Origin: Larkinella knui
GTDB lineage: Bacteria > Bacteroidota > Bacteroidia > Cytophagales > Spirosomataceae
Reading direction: 5' to 3'
NCBI RefSeq assembly: GCF_003858645.1
Contig: NZ_RQJP01000002.1
Coordinates: forward strand, 496,001 to 560,000
Length of the DNA stretch: 64,000 nt
Shown here: positions 27,310 through 36,568 of the stretch, one piece after another
How the letters are laid out: the number at the start of each line of letters is the position of its first letter
Numbering within the stretch: position 1 is the first letter of the stretch
Position numbers and translations under genes: made by a program
Notes under the pieces: model-generated
Seen by the model: the letters and a program-made list of their open reading frames with translations, nothing else
What the model was told of the DNA's origin: nothing
Databases searched by the model: none

Positions 27310-27519
27310 CGGAACGTTCCTCCACCCCTTTTTTCACTAAACCCACTCGCTATGTTGACGACACTTTACGTATGCTCCCGACATTAACCCGGCAGAGGGC
27401 AATCTAACCGGTCCCGGTTTGCACTTCTTCTCTGATTCTTATACCAATTCGGTTTGAGAATCAATCAGTTGCCAAAACCCTCAATCATTTCTTGTTCTAA
27501 AATTTCCAACAAAAAAGCA

Positions 27520-30500
27520 ATGAAAAAACGCTTACTATTCCTACCCACATCGGGTATTTTCATTCGGGCGTCGCTCCTTCTGTGCCTGATTACGCTGGCC
27601 ATGACGAGCCTGTATGCCAACGGGAATGCCCCCCTCGACCGGACAGTAACCGGAACGGTTAAAGATGAAAAAGGCGAAGGCCTGCCCGGTGTTAGTGTGG
27701 TGCTGAAGGGCACTACCCGAGGTACCTCATCCAGTGCCGATGGTACCTACCGACTGGATGTACCGGAAAGCAACGCAACGCTGGTTTTTTCCTTTGTCGG
27801 CTATCTATCGAAAGAAGTGACCGTCGGGAATCAAACCAGAATCGATGTCCAGCTGGCAGCCGACAACAAGGCCCTGGAAGAAGTGGTCGTCGTTGGGTAT
27901 GGGTCGCAGCGGAAACAGGACATTACCTCCGCCGTGTCGGTCATCAACATGAAAGACATCGGTGAGCAGCCGTCCAACAACATGAATCAACTGTTGCAGG
28001 GACGGGCCGCGGGTGTGGTTGTAAAAACGAAAAGTGGGGCACCGGGCGGCACATTCGAGGTACGGGTCCGAGGTGTTGGGTCGCTGGGGGCCGGCAGCAA
28101 TCCGCTGTATGTAATCGATGGTTTTGCGGTAGGCACGGACGTTGGTCAAAACCTGAACCCGAACGACATCGAAAGCATTTCCGTTTTGAAAGATGCCGCT
28201 TCAACGGCTATTTATGGTGCCAGAGGTTCGAATGGTGTGGTTTTGATTACGACCAAAAATGCCAAGGAAGGCAAAACAAACATCAATTTTTCGCTGGACC
28301 GCGGTATTCAGACTTTGCCATCCACCCGCCGGGTAAAAATGCTGAACGGGGTGGAATTCGCCCAGTTTAAGAAAGAAATCTACGAAGACCAGGTTCGTAT
28401 TCTCCAGAAAAGAGAGCCAACCCTGGAAGAGGTTCCCATTGGTTTCCGTTATCCCGAACAGACCAAATACTCGACGGACTGGTACGGCCTGATTCTGAAC
28501 AACAACGCTCCTTACACGGATGCCAACCTGACAATTTCTTCCGGTCAAGGGCCCCTTAAAGCACTGCTGTCGGCTGGCTATTACAAGGAAGATGGTGTTG
28601 TTAAGGAAACGAATTACGACCGGATATCGGTGCGTACCAACCTGGGCGGTCAAGTCAATAAGTTCATCAACGTTGGTTTGAACATCAACGGTACCTATAC
28701 CCGGCAAAAGCTGGCGAATACGGATGGGCGGAGTGCGCTGTTGGGCGGAGCCTTGCTGATGGACCCACGGGATACCCCTTACAATCCGGACGGAAGCCTG
28801 AAACCGTATAGCAATGGCGTCGATGGCGTTTTCGGGTTTCCAAACCCACTCTACGTGCTGCAAAATGTGCTGCGCAGAAGAAGTATTGCCGACCTGTTGA
28901 CCAATGCCTATGTCGAAGTTTCATTTTTGAAGAATTTCAAGTTCAGAACATCGGCGAACGTCAAATTAAATAACAATACTTTCAAGGAATATGTACCATC
29001 CACCATCGGTGCATCCGTTGCATCCGGTACGGCGGGCGCTCCTCCAAGGATTGCCACGGAAAACGATAACACCGCCGAACTGGTGAACTACTCCCTGGAT
29101 CAGTTGCTTACGTATGTTCCCAAGATTGGCGATCAGCACAGCCTGGATTTCCTGGTGGGCTATACGGCTCAACAGGAGCGCGTGAGAGGGTTTACCGGAA
29201 CCGGTAATACCTTTCCCGATGACCTGGTTCCCTTTCTGGGGGCGGCTTCCATCCGCTCTTCTACTTCCACCGAATTTGGCTGGGTCAACCTGGCGGCTCT
29301 GTCGCGGGTAAACTATTCTTACAAGGACAAATACCTGCTTTCGGCTTCGTTCCGCCGGGAAGGCAGCTCGCGGTTTGGGGCTAAAAACAAGTACGGTAAT
29401 TTCCCGGCCGCTTCCATCGGATGGCGGGTTACGGAAGAGTCATTCATGCCGAAAACCGACTGGTTGACCGACCTCAAACTCCGGGCCAGCTTTGGGGTTA
29501 CGGGGAACAATGACATTGGTAACTACCCCAGTTTGGCATTCGTTACCAGCACTATTGGTACTACTAACTACAACTATATATTGGGCAATGCTTTCGCAGC
29601 CGGTAAAGTAATTAGTTCCTTCGCCAACTCCGAACTGAAGTGGGAAAAGTCGAACCAGTTGGATATTGGTATGGACCTGGCTCTGTTCAATAACAAACTG
29701 ACGTTGAACGTCGAATATTACAAGAAGATCACCAACGACATGCTGCTGCCGATTTCGATTCCGGCCGTATCCGGTTTTACCACCAGTTTGGCCAACATCG
29801 GCAAGGTGCAAAACAAAGGGCTTGAAATTGGTGCCGATTTCCGGACGAACATTGGCCCGGTTAATTTCCGTACCAACGCCAACATCACCTTCAACCGCAG
29901 CAAAATCCTGGCCATCAAAGGGGCCAACGACATGCTCTACTACGGTAGTTTCTACGGCGGTTATAACGTTCAGAAAGTGGGGCGGCCCATTGGGATGATC
30001 TACGGCTACAAGAAGCTGGGCATTTTCAATACGCAGGCTGAAATCGATGCCGCTCCCAAACAGGACGGTGCGATTCCGGGTGCCATGAAGTTTGCCGATA
30101 CCAACGGCGATGGTGTCATCACGTACGATACGCAGGACATGGTTGAAATTGGCAATCCGAATCCGGCCTTCACCTGGGCGTGGACCGTGGCGGCAGATTA
30201 CAAGCGGTTTGACCTGAACATCCTGTTTGTAGGCGCTCAGAACTTCGATGTGTATCGGAACATCGAGGCATCGACCATGAACATGGATGGGGTTTTCAAC
30301 GTGCTGGAACGCGCGAAAGATCGGTGGCGGTCGCCGGAAAATCCGGGTTCCAATCCAAACGACAAAAATTCGCAGGGCGGTACCAGCTACTTCAAATGGT
30401 CACGCGAGAGCAGCGAGCGGTATGTTTATGATGGTAGCTATGTCTGGCTGAAAAGCGTAACGCTGGGTTACACGTTGCCCAAAGTCAAATCCATTCTGAG

Positions 30501-30663
30501 CGACGCCCGCATTTTTGTAACCGCCAACAACCTGTTCCTCTTCACGAAGTATCCGGGTAACAACCCGGATGCGGGGGTACGGGGCGGAACCGAACTGAAC
30601 AACGATGATGAGTCGTACCCGATTCCGAGAACGTTTGCAGCTGGTCTCAAAGTAAACTTTTAA
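27520..30663 (+). CDS. SusC/RagA-family TonB-linked outer-membrane receptor
   Basis: 1047 residues from ATG 27520, which begins a basic-hydrophobic signal (MKKRLLFLP ... MTSLYA); a TTG-initiated longer frame has no signal at its start. Domains: carboxypeptidase-regulatory-like (about 42-115, GVSVVLKGTTRGTSSSADG), the TonB-box-like LEEVVVVGYGSQ, plug with LYVIDGFAVG and SVLKDAASTAIYGARGSNGV, then a barrel ending TFAAGLKVNF. No STN domain. It pairs with the SusD gene 11 bp downstream and likely imports an oligosaccharide for the locus that follows. Confidence 0.96.
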   Translation: MKKRLLFLPTSGIFIRASLLLCLITLAMTSLYANGNAPLDRTVTGTVKDEKGEGLPGVSVVLKGTTRGTSSSADGTYRLDVPESNATLVFSFVGYLSKEVTVGNQTRIDVQLAADNKALEEVVVVGYGSQRKQDITSAVSVINMKDIGEQPSNNMNQLLQGRAAGVVVKTKSGAPGGTFEVRVRGVGSLGAGSNPLYVIDGFAVGTDVGQNLNPNDIESISVLKDAASTAIYGARGSNGVVLITTKNAKEGKTNINFSLDRGIQTLPSTRRVKMLNGVEFAQFKKEIYEDQVRILQKREPTLEEVPIGFRYPEQTKYSTDWYGLILNNNAPYTDANLTISSGQGPLKALLSAGYYKEDGVVKETNYDRISVRTNLGGQVNKFINVGLNINGTYTRQKLANTDGRSALLGGALLMDPRDTPYNPDGSLKPYSNGVDGVFGFPNPLYVLQNVLRRRSIADLLTNAYVEVSFLKNFKFRTSANVKLNNNTFKEYVPSTIGASVASGTAGAPPRIATENDNTAELVNYSLDQLLTYVPKIGDQHSLDFLVGYTAQQERVRGFTGTGNTFPDDLVPFLGAASIRSSTSTEFGWVNLAALSRVNYSYKDKYLLSASFRREGSSRFGAKNKYGNFPAASIGWRVTEESFMPKTDWLTDLKLRASFGVTGNNDIGNYPSLAFVTSTIGTTNYNYILGNAFAAGKVISSFANSELKWEKSNQLDIGMDLALFNNKLTLNVEYYKKITNDMLLPISIPAVSGFTTSLANIGKVQNKGLEIGADFRTNIGPVNFRTNANITFNRSKILAIKGANDMLYYGSFYGGYNVQKVGRPIGMIYGYKKLGIFNTQAEIDAAPKQDGAIPGAMKFADTNGDGVITYDTQDMVEIGNPNPAFTWAWTVAADYKRFDLNILFVGAQNFDVYRNIEASTMNMDGVFNVLERAKDRWRSPENPGSNPNDKNSQGGTSYFKWSRESSERYVYDGSYVWLKSVTLGYTLPKVKSILSDARIFVTANNLFLFTKYPGNNPDAGVRGGTELNNDDESYPIPRTFAAGLKVNF

Positions 30664-30674
30664 TTGACACAGAC

Positions 30675-32168
30675 ATGAAAAAAATAACCGTTATAGGTGC
30701 ACTCTTTCTTAGCATGATCCAGTTTTCGTGCTCGGATGATATGTTGGTCACCACCGATCCAACCCGGATTGGGTCCGAACTCTTTTACAAAAATGAAACC
30801 CAGTTGCAGCAGGCCTTGAACGGCGTGTATGGTTCCTTACAAACCATTACCAATACGGCCTACATCTTTCAGGAATTTCCGTCGGATAATACCACGCTCG
30901 ACTTTAACCCGCTCGACCGCGGTGGAGCCGCCGGTTGGGAAGCGTTCGAATTTTCGACCGTCAACCAGGGAAATGGTGAAATTGCCACCGTCTGGAACCA
31001 ATATTATGCCATGATGTATAACATCAATTATGCATTGGAAAAAATGGCAGGCAGCACGGTCGATGCCGCGGCAAAAGCTCCCATCGAGGGCCAGTTGAAG
31101 TTTATCAGAGCCTACGGGTACTTTAATCTGGTTCAGTATTTCGGCGATGTCGTGCTGGTTACCAAAACGCTCGATAAACCGGATGCTGCTTTTGATCTGA
31201 CGCGCTCTCCGCAAGCCGAGGTATGGGCTCAGATTGAAAAAGACCTCAAAGAAGCTGTTACCCTCCTGCCCGCTACTTACCCGACGGCCCAGTTGGGACG
31301 CGTTACGAAAGGGGCGGCTTTGGCTCTGTTGGGTAAAACATACCTGACGCAGAAGAAATATGCCGATGCGGTCACGACTCTGAAGCAGGTTACCGGCTAT
31401 ACGCTCAATCCGCTTTACGCTGACAATTTCAACCCCGCCAAGAAAAACGGCCCCGAATCCATTTTTGAGATTCAGTACCAGGGCGGCAATGACCTCGGTG
31501 AGCAGAGTAGCTTTGCCTACACTTTTGCTCCCCGGCTTTCGGCGGGTGCCGTGACGGGTTATGCCAATACCACGCCGGGCGGACGGAACATTCCGACCAA
31601 TGACCTGATTGCGGCTTATGAACCCGGTGATTTGCGCAAAGATGTATCTCTGAAAACGAGCTATACGCTGAACGGTACGGTAGTTCCAATCCCCTACATT
31701 ATCAAGTTTACGTATCCGCACACGATTACCGGTCGGACGGACAACAACTGGCCGGTATTGCGGTATGCCGATGTGTTGTTAATGCTGGCCGAATCGATCA
31801 ATGAAGCCACTGGTCCTTCGGCAGAAGCGTTCGATTACCTGAATCAGGTTCGGAAACGGGCGGGTCTGGCAGCGGTTTCGGGTCTCGACAAAGTAGCCCT
31901 GAGAGACGCCATCATGAAAGAGCGCCGGGTGGAACTGGCGTTTGAAAACCAGCGCTGGTTCGATTTGCGGAGAACCAAAACGCCGGCGGAATTAACGGCT
32001 TTCATGAATGCCTACGGGGCTAAAGAAAAGGCGAAACCGACCGTCGACCGGGGTGGAATTGCCTTCAACGCGCTGGATTACGTGTATACGGACAACGAAT
32101 ATTACCTCCCAATTCCGGCACCACAAATCCTGATTAGCAGCAAACTAACCCAAAACCCGGGTTACTAA
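30675..32168 (+). CDS. SusD/RagB-family glycan-binding lipoprotein
   Basis: 497 residues. Lipoprotein signal MKKITVIGALFLSMIQFS with acylated Cys in FSCSDD. TPR-type helices include LKFIRAYGYFNLVQYFGDV, and the SusD C-terminal region shows PVLRYADVLLMLAESINEA, YLNQVRKRAGL and KERRVELAFENQRWFDLRR. It caps the upstream SusC at the cell surface. A long hairpin follows its stop. Confidence 0.95.
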   Translation: MKKITVIGALFLSMIQFSCSDDMLVTTDPTRIGSELFYKNETQLQQALNGVYGSLQTITNTAYIFQEFPSDNTTLDFNPLDRGGAAGWEAFEFSTVNQGNGEIATVWNQYYAMMYNINYALEKMAGSTVDAAAKAPIEGQLKFIRAYGYFNLVQYFGDVVLVTKTLDKPDAAFDLTRSPQAEVWAQIEKDLKEAVTLLPATYPTAQLGRVTKGAALALLGKTYLTQKKYADAVTTLKQVTGYTLNPLYADNFNPAKKNGPESIFEIQYQGGNDLGEQSSFAYTFAPRLSAGAVTGYANTTPGGRNIPTNDLIAAYEPGDLRKDVSLKTSYTLNGTVVPIPYIIKFTYPHTITGRTDNNWPVLRYADVLLMLAESINEATGPSAEAFDYLNQVRKRAGLAAVSGLDKVALRDAIMKERRVELAFENQRWFDLRRTKTPAELTAFMNAYGAKEKAKPTVDRGGIAFNALDYVYTDNEYYLPIPAPQILISSKLTQNPGY

Positions 32169-32196
32169 AGGAAAGTGCAGGATAGTTAATTGTTAA

Positions 32197-32259
32197 AAAT
32201 GCACCTTATTGGATGGATTAATGTTAAAATAGGATTGATCCATCCAATAAGGTGCATTT
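32197..32259 (+). terminator. Long perfect hairpin after SusD gene
   Basis: A 22-bp perfect inverted repeat: 32197-32218 with 32238-32259 (arm core GCACCTTATTGGATGGAT), with a 19-nt AT loop. It is followed by AGTATAAATTA rather than a T-run, so it may be a processing or stabilising hairpin as much as a terminator. Confidence 0.75.
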
Positions 32260-32292
32260 AGTATAAATTAGTCAACTAAGCCCAATTATAAA

Positions 32293-34653
32293 GTGACCAT
32301 TTTGACAGAATCTTTTTGGCTTTGGCAGTTCCTCGGTCGCCTTCACCCACTGATCGTCCACTTTCCGGTCAGCATCCTTTGTGTTGCTTTATTGCTGGAA
32401 CTCATCGGCTGGCGTCGTAAGTCGTCCGAATTGCGGGCGGGCATTACGGCCCTGCTCTGGATTGGCGCGATCGGGTCGGTAGTGGCAGCGGTTTTCGGGT
32501 TAATCCTGGTGAATCAGGAAGAATACGGCGGCAGTACGGTTACGATCCACCAGTGGTCGGGACTGTCTACGATGGTGCTCGCCATTCTGACCGTCGCTGC
32601 GTTCCGGCTGGGCCGCCTAACCGTCTACCGGAGCCTGCTTTTCCTGACGGTTTTTGGCGTGACCATTGCCGGGCATTACGGGGCCATGCTGACGCACGGA
32701 GACGATTACCTGACCAGTGTGCTGCCCTTCGGCAAGGACTCGAAAGCGCCCTCGACCACCGATCCTAATCTGGCTTTCATCAGCAATACCGGGCAACCGC
32801 TCAACGACAAGCAGATTGAGGATCTGAACCTGGAAGTTCGCTCTATTCTCGCCCACAATTGTTACAGCTGCCACAGTGCCACCAAAACCAAAGGGGAACT
32901 GCGTCTCGACAAGAAGGAACTGCTCTTTAAAGGAGGTGAAAATGGGGTGATATTGAAAGCCGGACATCCGGAAGACAGTGACATGATCCGGCGGGTGAAA
33001 CTTCCGGCCGGCCACGATGACGCTATGCCGACCAAAGGCAAACGGCTCACCGACAAAGAAATTGCCGTTCTCGAATTCTGGATCAAACAAGGTGCGCCCT
33101 GGCCCAGCGGTGCCGAAAAAAGCATTTATCGGGTGGCGGCTCTGGAACCCCGGCTACCCGCGGTTCCGGCGGCAACCGGCGACCTGATCAACCCGATCGA
33201 CCGGTTTGTTAATGTCTATTTCCAGAAGAATAAAGTGGCCTGGAAAACCGTCGTCGACGACCGTACCTACCTGCGCCGGGTGTATCTGGACGTGATCGGT
33301 TTACTGCCAACGCCCGAGAAAATCGAAGCTTTCACGGCGGATACCCGACCGAACAAGCGCGAAATTCTGGTCACGGAACTCCTCAACCGCAACGAAGATT
33401 ACGCACAACACTGGCTTACGTTCTGGAATGACGCTCTACGCAATGATTATTCCGGAACCGGATACATTACCAAAGGCCGGTTCGACATTACAAAATGGTT
33501 GTATAACTCGCTGAAAACGAATAAACCGTACAACCAGTTTGTGCGGGAACTGATCAGCCCGACCGAAGAATCGGCGGGATTCATCAAAGGCATCAAATGG
33601 CGCGGAACGATCAATTCGAGTCAAAGCACCGAAATGCAGGCCGCCCAGAACGTTTCGCAGGTGTTGCTGGGCCTGAACCTGAAATGCGCATCGTGCCACG
33701 ATAGTTTTATCAGTGACTGGAAACTGGCCGATTCCTACGCCTTCGCCAATGTATTTTCCGATACTACCCTGGAAATTCACCGCTGCGACAAACCGACCGG
33801 CAAAATGGCCGGTACCGGAATCCTGTTCAAAGAACTGGGAACCATCAATGGAAAAGCGCCAACGGCCGAGCGGCTCCGCGAACTGGCCAACTTTATGGTG
33901 CAGCCGAAAGATGGCCGGCTCTACCGGACGCTGGTCAACCGGATCTGGGCGCAGTTGATGGGCCGCGGCCTGGTCGAACCCGTCGATATGATGGACAACG
34001 AACCGTGGAGCCAGGATTTGCTGGACTGGCTGGCGTCCGATTTTGCCACCAACGGCTACGATATCAAACGTCTGATGTCCCAGATTCTGACCTCGAAATC
34101 GTACCAGTTACCGTCCATCAGCGTGAAAGATCCGGCTTTACTGACCGCTCCGACCTTCGTTTTCGAAGGCATGGTTCGTCGCCGGCTTTCAGCCGAACAG
34201 TTTGCCGACGCCGTCAGCCTGGCTTTTAATCCGGTTTACGGGGATTCTTCCCTGGCTACCAAGCTTCTGCCCGAGACCATCAAGCAGGAAATTCCATTTC
34301 CCCGGGCTTCTTTAGTGAAGAACGACCCGTTCCTGACGGCTTTGGGACGACCAAACCGGGAAACCGTCAGCACCAGCCGCACCTCGCAGGCCAACCTGCT
34401 CCAGGCACTGGAACTGACCAACGGAGCCAAGTTCAACGAAGCCCTGAAACAGGGAGCCCTGATCTGGAAAACCAAATACCCGTCATCGGATTTGATCGTA
34501 AAAGAACTGTATCGAAAAGCCCTCGGGCGCAACCCACAACCCAAGGAACTGGCCGTCGCCGAGAAAATTGTCGGTAAAACCCCCAGCATCGAAGGCATTC
34601 AGGACCTGGTTTGGGCCATTAGTTTACACCCTGAATTTCAGTTGATTAACTAA
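32293..34653 (+). CDS. Membrane-anchored cytochrome c / DUF1549-DUF1553 fusion protein
   Basis: 786 residues from GTG 32293; no ATG is nearby. The N-terminus has four to five membrane helices of DUF2231 style with conserved histidines (GRLHPLIVHFP, IHQWSG, GHYGAMLTHGDDYLT). A PSCyt1 domain with heme motif CYSCH at C190-H194 follows, then DUF1549/PSCyt2 (YLRRVYLDVIGLLPTPEKIE, about 315) with CASCH at C465-H469, and DUF1553/PSD1 (LYRTLVNRIWAQLMGRGLVE). These families are common in Planctomycetes and Bacteroidota and are of unknown reaction; they occur beside DUF1501 genes, as here. The fusion suggests electron transfer from a periplasmic oxidation to membrane carriers. Confidence 0.85.
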   Translation: MTILTESFWLWQFLGRLHPLIVHFPVSILCVALLLELIGWRRKSSELRAGITALLWIGAIGSVVAAVFGLILVNQEEYGGSTVTIHQWSGLSTMVLAILTVAAFRLGRLTVYRSLLFLTVFGVTIAGHYGAMLTHGDDYLTSVLPFGKDSKAPSTTDPNLAFISNTGQPLNDKQIEDLNLEVRSILAHNCYSCHSATKTKGELRLDKKELLFKGGENGVILKAGHPEDSDMIRRVKLPAGHDDAMPTKGKRLTDKEIAVLEFWIKQGAPWPSGAEKSIYRVAALEPRLPAVPAATGDLINPIDRFVNVYFQKNKVAWKTVVDDRTYLRRVYLDVIGLLPTPEKIEAFTADTRPNKREILVTELLNRNEDYAQHWLTFWNDALRNDYSGTGYITKGRFDITKWLYNSLKTNKPYNQFVRELISPTEESAGFIKGIKWRGTINSSQSTEMQAAQNVSQVLLGLNLKCASCHDSFISDWKLADSYAFANVFSDTTLEIHRCDKPTGKMAGTGILFKELGTINGKAPTAERLRELANFMVQPKDGRLYRTLVNRIWAQLMGRGLVEPVDMMDNEPWSQDLLDWLASDFATNGYDIKRLMSQILTSKSYQLPSISVKDPALLTAPTFVFEGMVRRRLSAEQFADAVSLAFNPVYGDSSLATKLLPETIKQEIPFPRASLVKNDPFLTALGRPNRETVSTSRTSQANLLQALELTNGAKFNEALKQGALIWKTKYPSSDLIVKELYRKALGRNPQPKELAVAEKIVGKTPSIEGIQDLVWAISLHPEFQLIN

Positions 34654-34670
34654 TCAATAAACAAGATCTG

Positions 34671-34697
34671 TCCGGTCTTGCGACCGGATGGGTTTTA
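34671..34697 (+). terminator. Hairpin between fusion protein and DUF1501 gene
   Basis: TCCGGTC (34671-34677) pairs with GACCGGA (34682-34688) around a TTGC tetraloop, followed by TGGGTTTTA. It may cause partial termination before the DUF1501 gene. Confidence 0.55.
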
Positions 34698-34711
34698 AAA
34701 AATAGAACCCC

Positions 34712-36145
34712 ATGAAAACCAGTTGGAACAGACGGGAATTCCTGCAACGGGCCAGTGCGGCAACGATGGCCGCTTTGGCGGCAGGCGCTCCCATGGCAAG
34801 TCTCCTGTCAGGCTGTAAAACCAAAAAAATCGGTCAGACAGACGGCACCGCCGACACGGTCATTCTGCTTTGGATGGCCGGTGGCATGGCCCATACCGAA
34901 ACGTTCGATCCGAAGCGGTATACTCCCTACGAAACCGGTATGGAAGGCAACCGGGTTCTGAGTACATTCAAATCGGTACCAACGGCTTTGGACGGTATTC
35001 ATTTTTCGGAAGGACTCGAATCCATCGGGAAAGTGATGGACAAAGGTACGCTGATCCGGTCTTACGTGTCGGCTGATTTGGGATTCATTCTGCACTCGCG
35101 CCACCAGTATCACTGGCATACGTGCTACGAACCACCCCAAACCGTGGCGGCTCCGCACATCGGTTCCTGGATTGCCAAGGAACTCGGCCCGAAAAATCCG
35201 GTTATTCCGGCTTTCATCGACATTGGCCAGCGGTTTACGGTGGGTGAAGCCGAAGAACTGAAAGCGTTCCATACCGCCGGTTTTCTGGGGAATGAATTTG
35301 GTCCTTTCTTTATTCCCGACCCCAGCCAGGGCCTTGAAAGCGTTCGCCCGCCGGTGGGTATGAATGCCAGCCGGTTCGAGCGTCGCAACCAGTTGTATAA
35401 CGATCTGGTGAGCAACAGCCCGATTGGCGAATTTGGCAGCGATTACCAGAAAGAGTCGCTCAAACGGTCGATGGAACAGGCGTATATGCTCCTGAATTCG
35501 CCCGAAGCAAAGGCGTTCGACTTAAGCACGGAGCCGAAAGAAAGTTATGACATTTATAATACCGGCAAGTTTGGACTGGGTTGTTTACTGGCCCGCCGAC
35601 TGACGGAACAAGGCGCACGGTTTATCAGTGTAACCACCGAATACGAGCCGTTTAAAGGCTTTGACACCCACGAGAACGGGCATACGCGGATGGCCGACAT
35701 GAAAAAAATGATCGATGGGCCCATTGCCCAGCTTATCAAGGATTTAGACAAAACCGGGCATCTGGATCGGACGATGGTGATTCTGGCCAGCGAGTTCAGC
35801 CGCGATATGATGGTGGAAGGCCGTCCGGGTGAAAAAGTGAAGGAGCAGGTGAATCAGCCGGATATTCTTACCGACATGAAGTTTTACGGAATGCACCGCC
35901 ATTTTACCGACGGCGCTTCGGTACTCATGTTTGGAGGAGGCATTAAGCGTGGATTTGCCTACGGCAAAACGGCCGACGAGCGTCCTTGCAAAACCATCGA
36001 AAATCCCGTAAAAATCGATGGCATACACCAGACCATTTATCACGCGCTGGGCATCACTCCGGATACCCAGTATGAAATTGAAAAACGCCCTTTCTACACC
36101 ACGCCTGACGGGAAAGGGAAACCGGTCATGGAATTATTTGCCTAA
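34712..36145 (+). CDS. DUF1501 family protein, Tat-exported
   Basis: 477 residues. The N-terminus SWNRREFLQRASAATMAALA is a twin-arginine signal, and SLLSGCK could also allow lipidation. DUF1501 is a sulfatase/alkaline-phosphatase-like fold family; visible landmarks are VILLWMAGGMAHTETFDPK, HSRHQYHWHT, FDTHENGHTRMADM, VILASEFSRDMM and the late HRHFTDGASVLMFGGGIKRG. Function is not established. It forms a module with the upstream cytochrome-DUF1549/1553 fusion, the pairing seen again at 53872-57727. Confidence 0.88.
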   Translation: MKTSWNRREFLQRASAATMAALAAGAPMASLLSGCKTKKIGQTDGTADTVILLWMAGGMAHTETFDPKRYTPYETGMEGNRVLSTFKSVPTALDGIHFSEGLESIGKVMDKGTLIRSYVSADLGFILHSRHQYHWHTCYEPPQTVAAPHIGSWIAKELGPKNPVIPAFIDIGQRFTVGEAEELKAFHTAGFLGNEFGPFFIPDPSQGLESVRPPVGMNASRFERRNQLYNDLVSNSPIGEFGSDYQKESLKRSMEQAYMLLNSPEAKAFDLSTEPKESYDIYNTGKFGLGCLLARRLTEQGARFISVTTEYEPFKGFDTHENGHTRMADMKKMIDGPIAQLIKDLDKTGHLDRTMVILASEFSRDMMVEGRPGEKVKEQVNQPDILTDMKFYGMHRHFTDGASVLMFGGGIKRGFAYGKTADERPCKTIENPVKIDGIHQTIYHALGITPDTQYEIEKRPFYTTPDGKGKPVMELFA

Positions 36146-36161
36146 CCAGCCTCTTTTACGG

Positions 36162-36221
36162 CTCCCGAATCCGCCAGACGTTCACCACCCGGTGGGACAG
36201 TTACCGCAGCGGATTCGGGAG
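36162..36221 (+). terminator. Bulged inverted repeat downstream of DUF1501 gene
   Basis: Outer arms CTCCCGAATCCGC (36162-36174) and GCGGATTCGGGAG (36209-36221) are perfect (13 bp) and enclose a 34-nt interior with its own CCACCCGGTGG palindrome, giving a two-part hairpin 16 bp after the stop. Confidence 0.6.
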
Positions 36222-36341
36222 TAAACAAAATCGTTCGGATAAAAAATCGCTCTTTTTTGCTCAAAACAGTAGAGTAAAGGATAGTCAATGGCCTATTCTT
36301 CATTAAATTGAATTAAATTTATAAATACTTGCAGTTTGCTC

Positions 36342-36357
36342 ATCCAATTTATTGGAT
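36342..36357. promoter_or_regulatory. Operator-like palindrome upstream of SusC
   Basis: ATCCAATTTATTGGAT: perfect 7-bp arms with a 2-bp centre, in AT-rich DNA 212 bp before the SusC start. The half-site ATCCAAT also appears in the arms of the hairpin at 32197-32259. Operator function is a guess from symmetry. Confidence 0.35.
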
Positions 36358-36492
36358 AGTACTGAAATTTCAAGTTGATTTATTTAATCCTAGAAAGCAC
36401 CGTCTTAAGATAGCTCACTTAACTAAACATCATCATGTCGTAACTACAAAAAGCGAGAGCCCTCGATGTTGGAATCATCATTGGCTCAGTAC

Positions 36493-36541
36493 CTCCGGCA
36501 CACCTGAAAGCATCCTTTGGCCCGGAGCGATTTTATTTTTT
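36493..36541 (+). terminator. Attenuator-like hairpin in the SusC leader
   Basis: CTCCGG (36493-36498) pairs with CCGGAG (36522-36527); a T-rich tract TTTTATTTTTT (36531-36541) follows. It ends 27 bp before the SusC ATG, so if transcribed it could end the leader RNA prematurely. Confidence 0.45.
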
Positions 36542-36568
36542 CTAAACCCATTTACTACTATCTCGATT

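Larger units (their letters stand above)
36146..36568. other. 423-bp intergenic leader region before SusC
   Basis: No gene is supported; an upstream-extended SusC frame through this region (to 36329) has no coding character. It holds the inverted repeat at 36162-36221, an AT-rich promoter-like stretch about 36290-36340, the palindrome at 36342-36357 and an attenuator-like hairpin at 36493-36541. Confidence 0.55.

Noticed and set aside
36329-36568. Upstream extension of the SusC gene at 36569
   Set aside because: It covers leader structure (palindrome, hairpin) and the signal peptide starts only at 36569.
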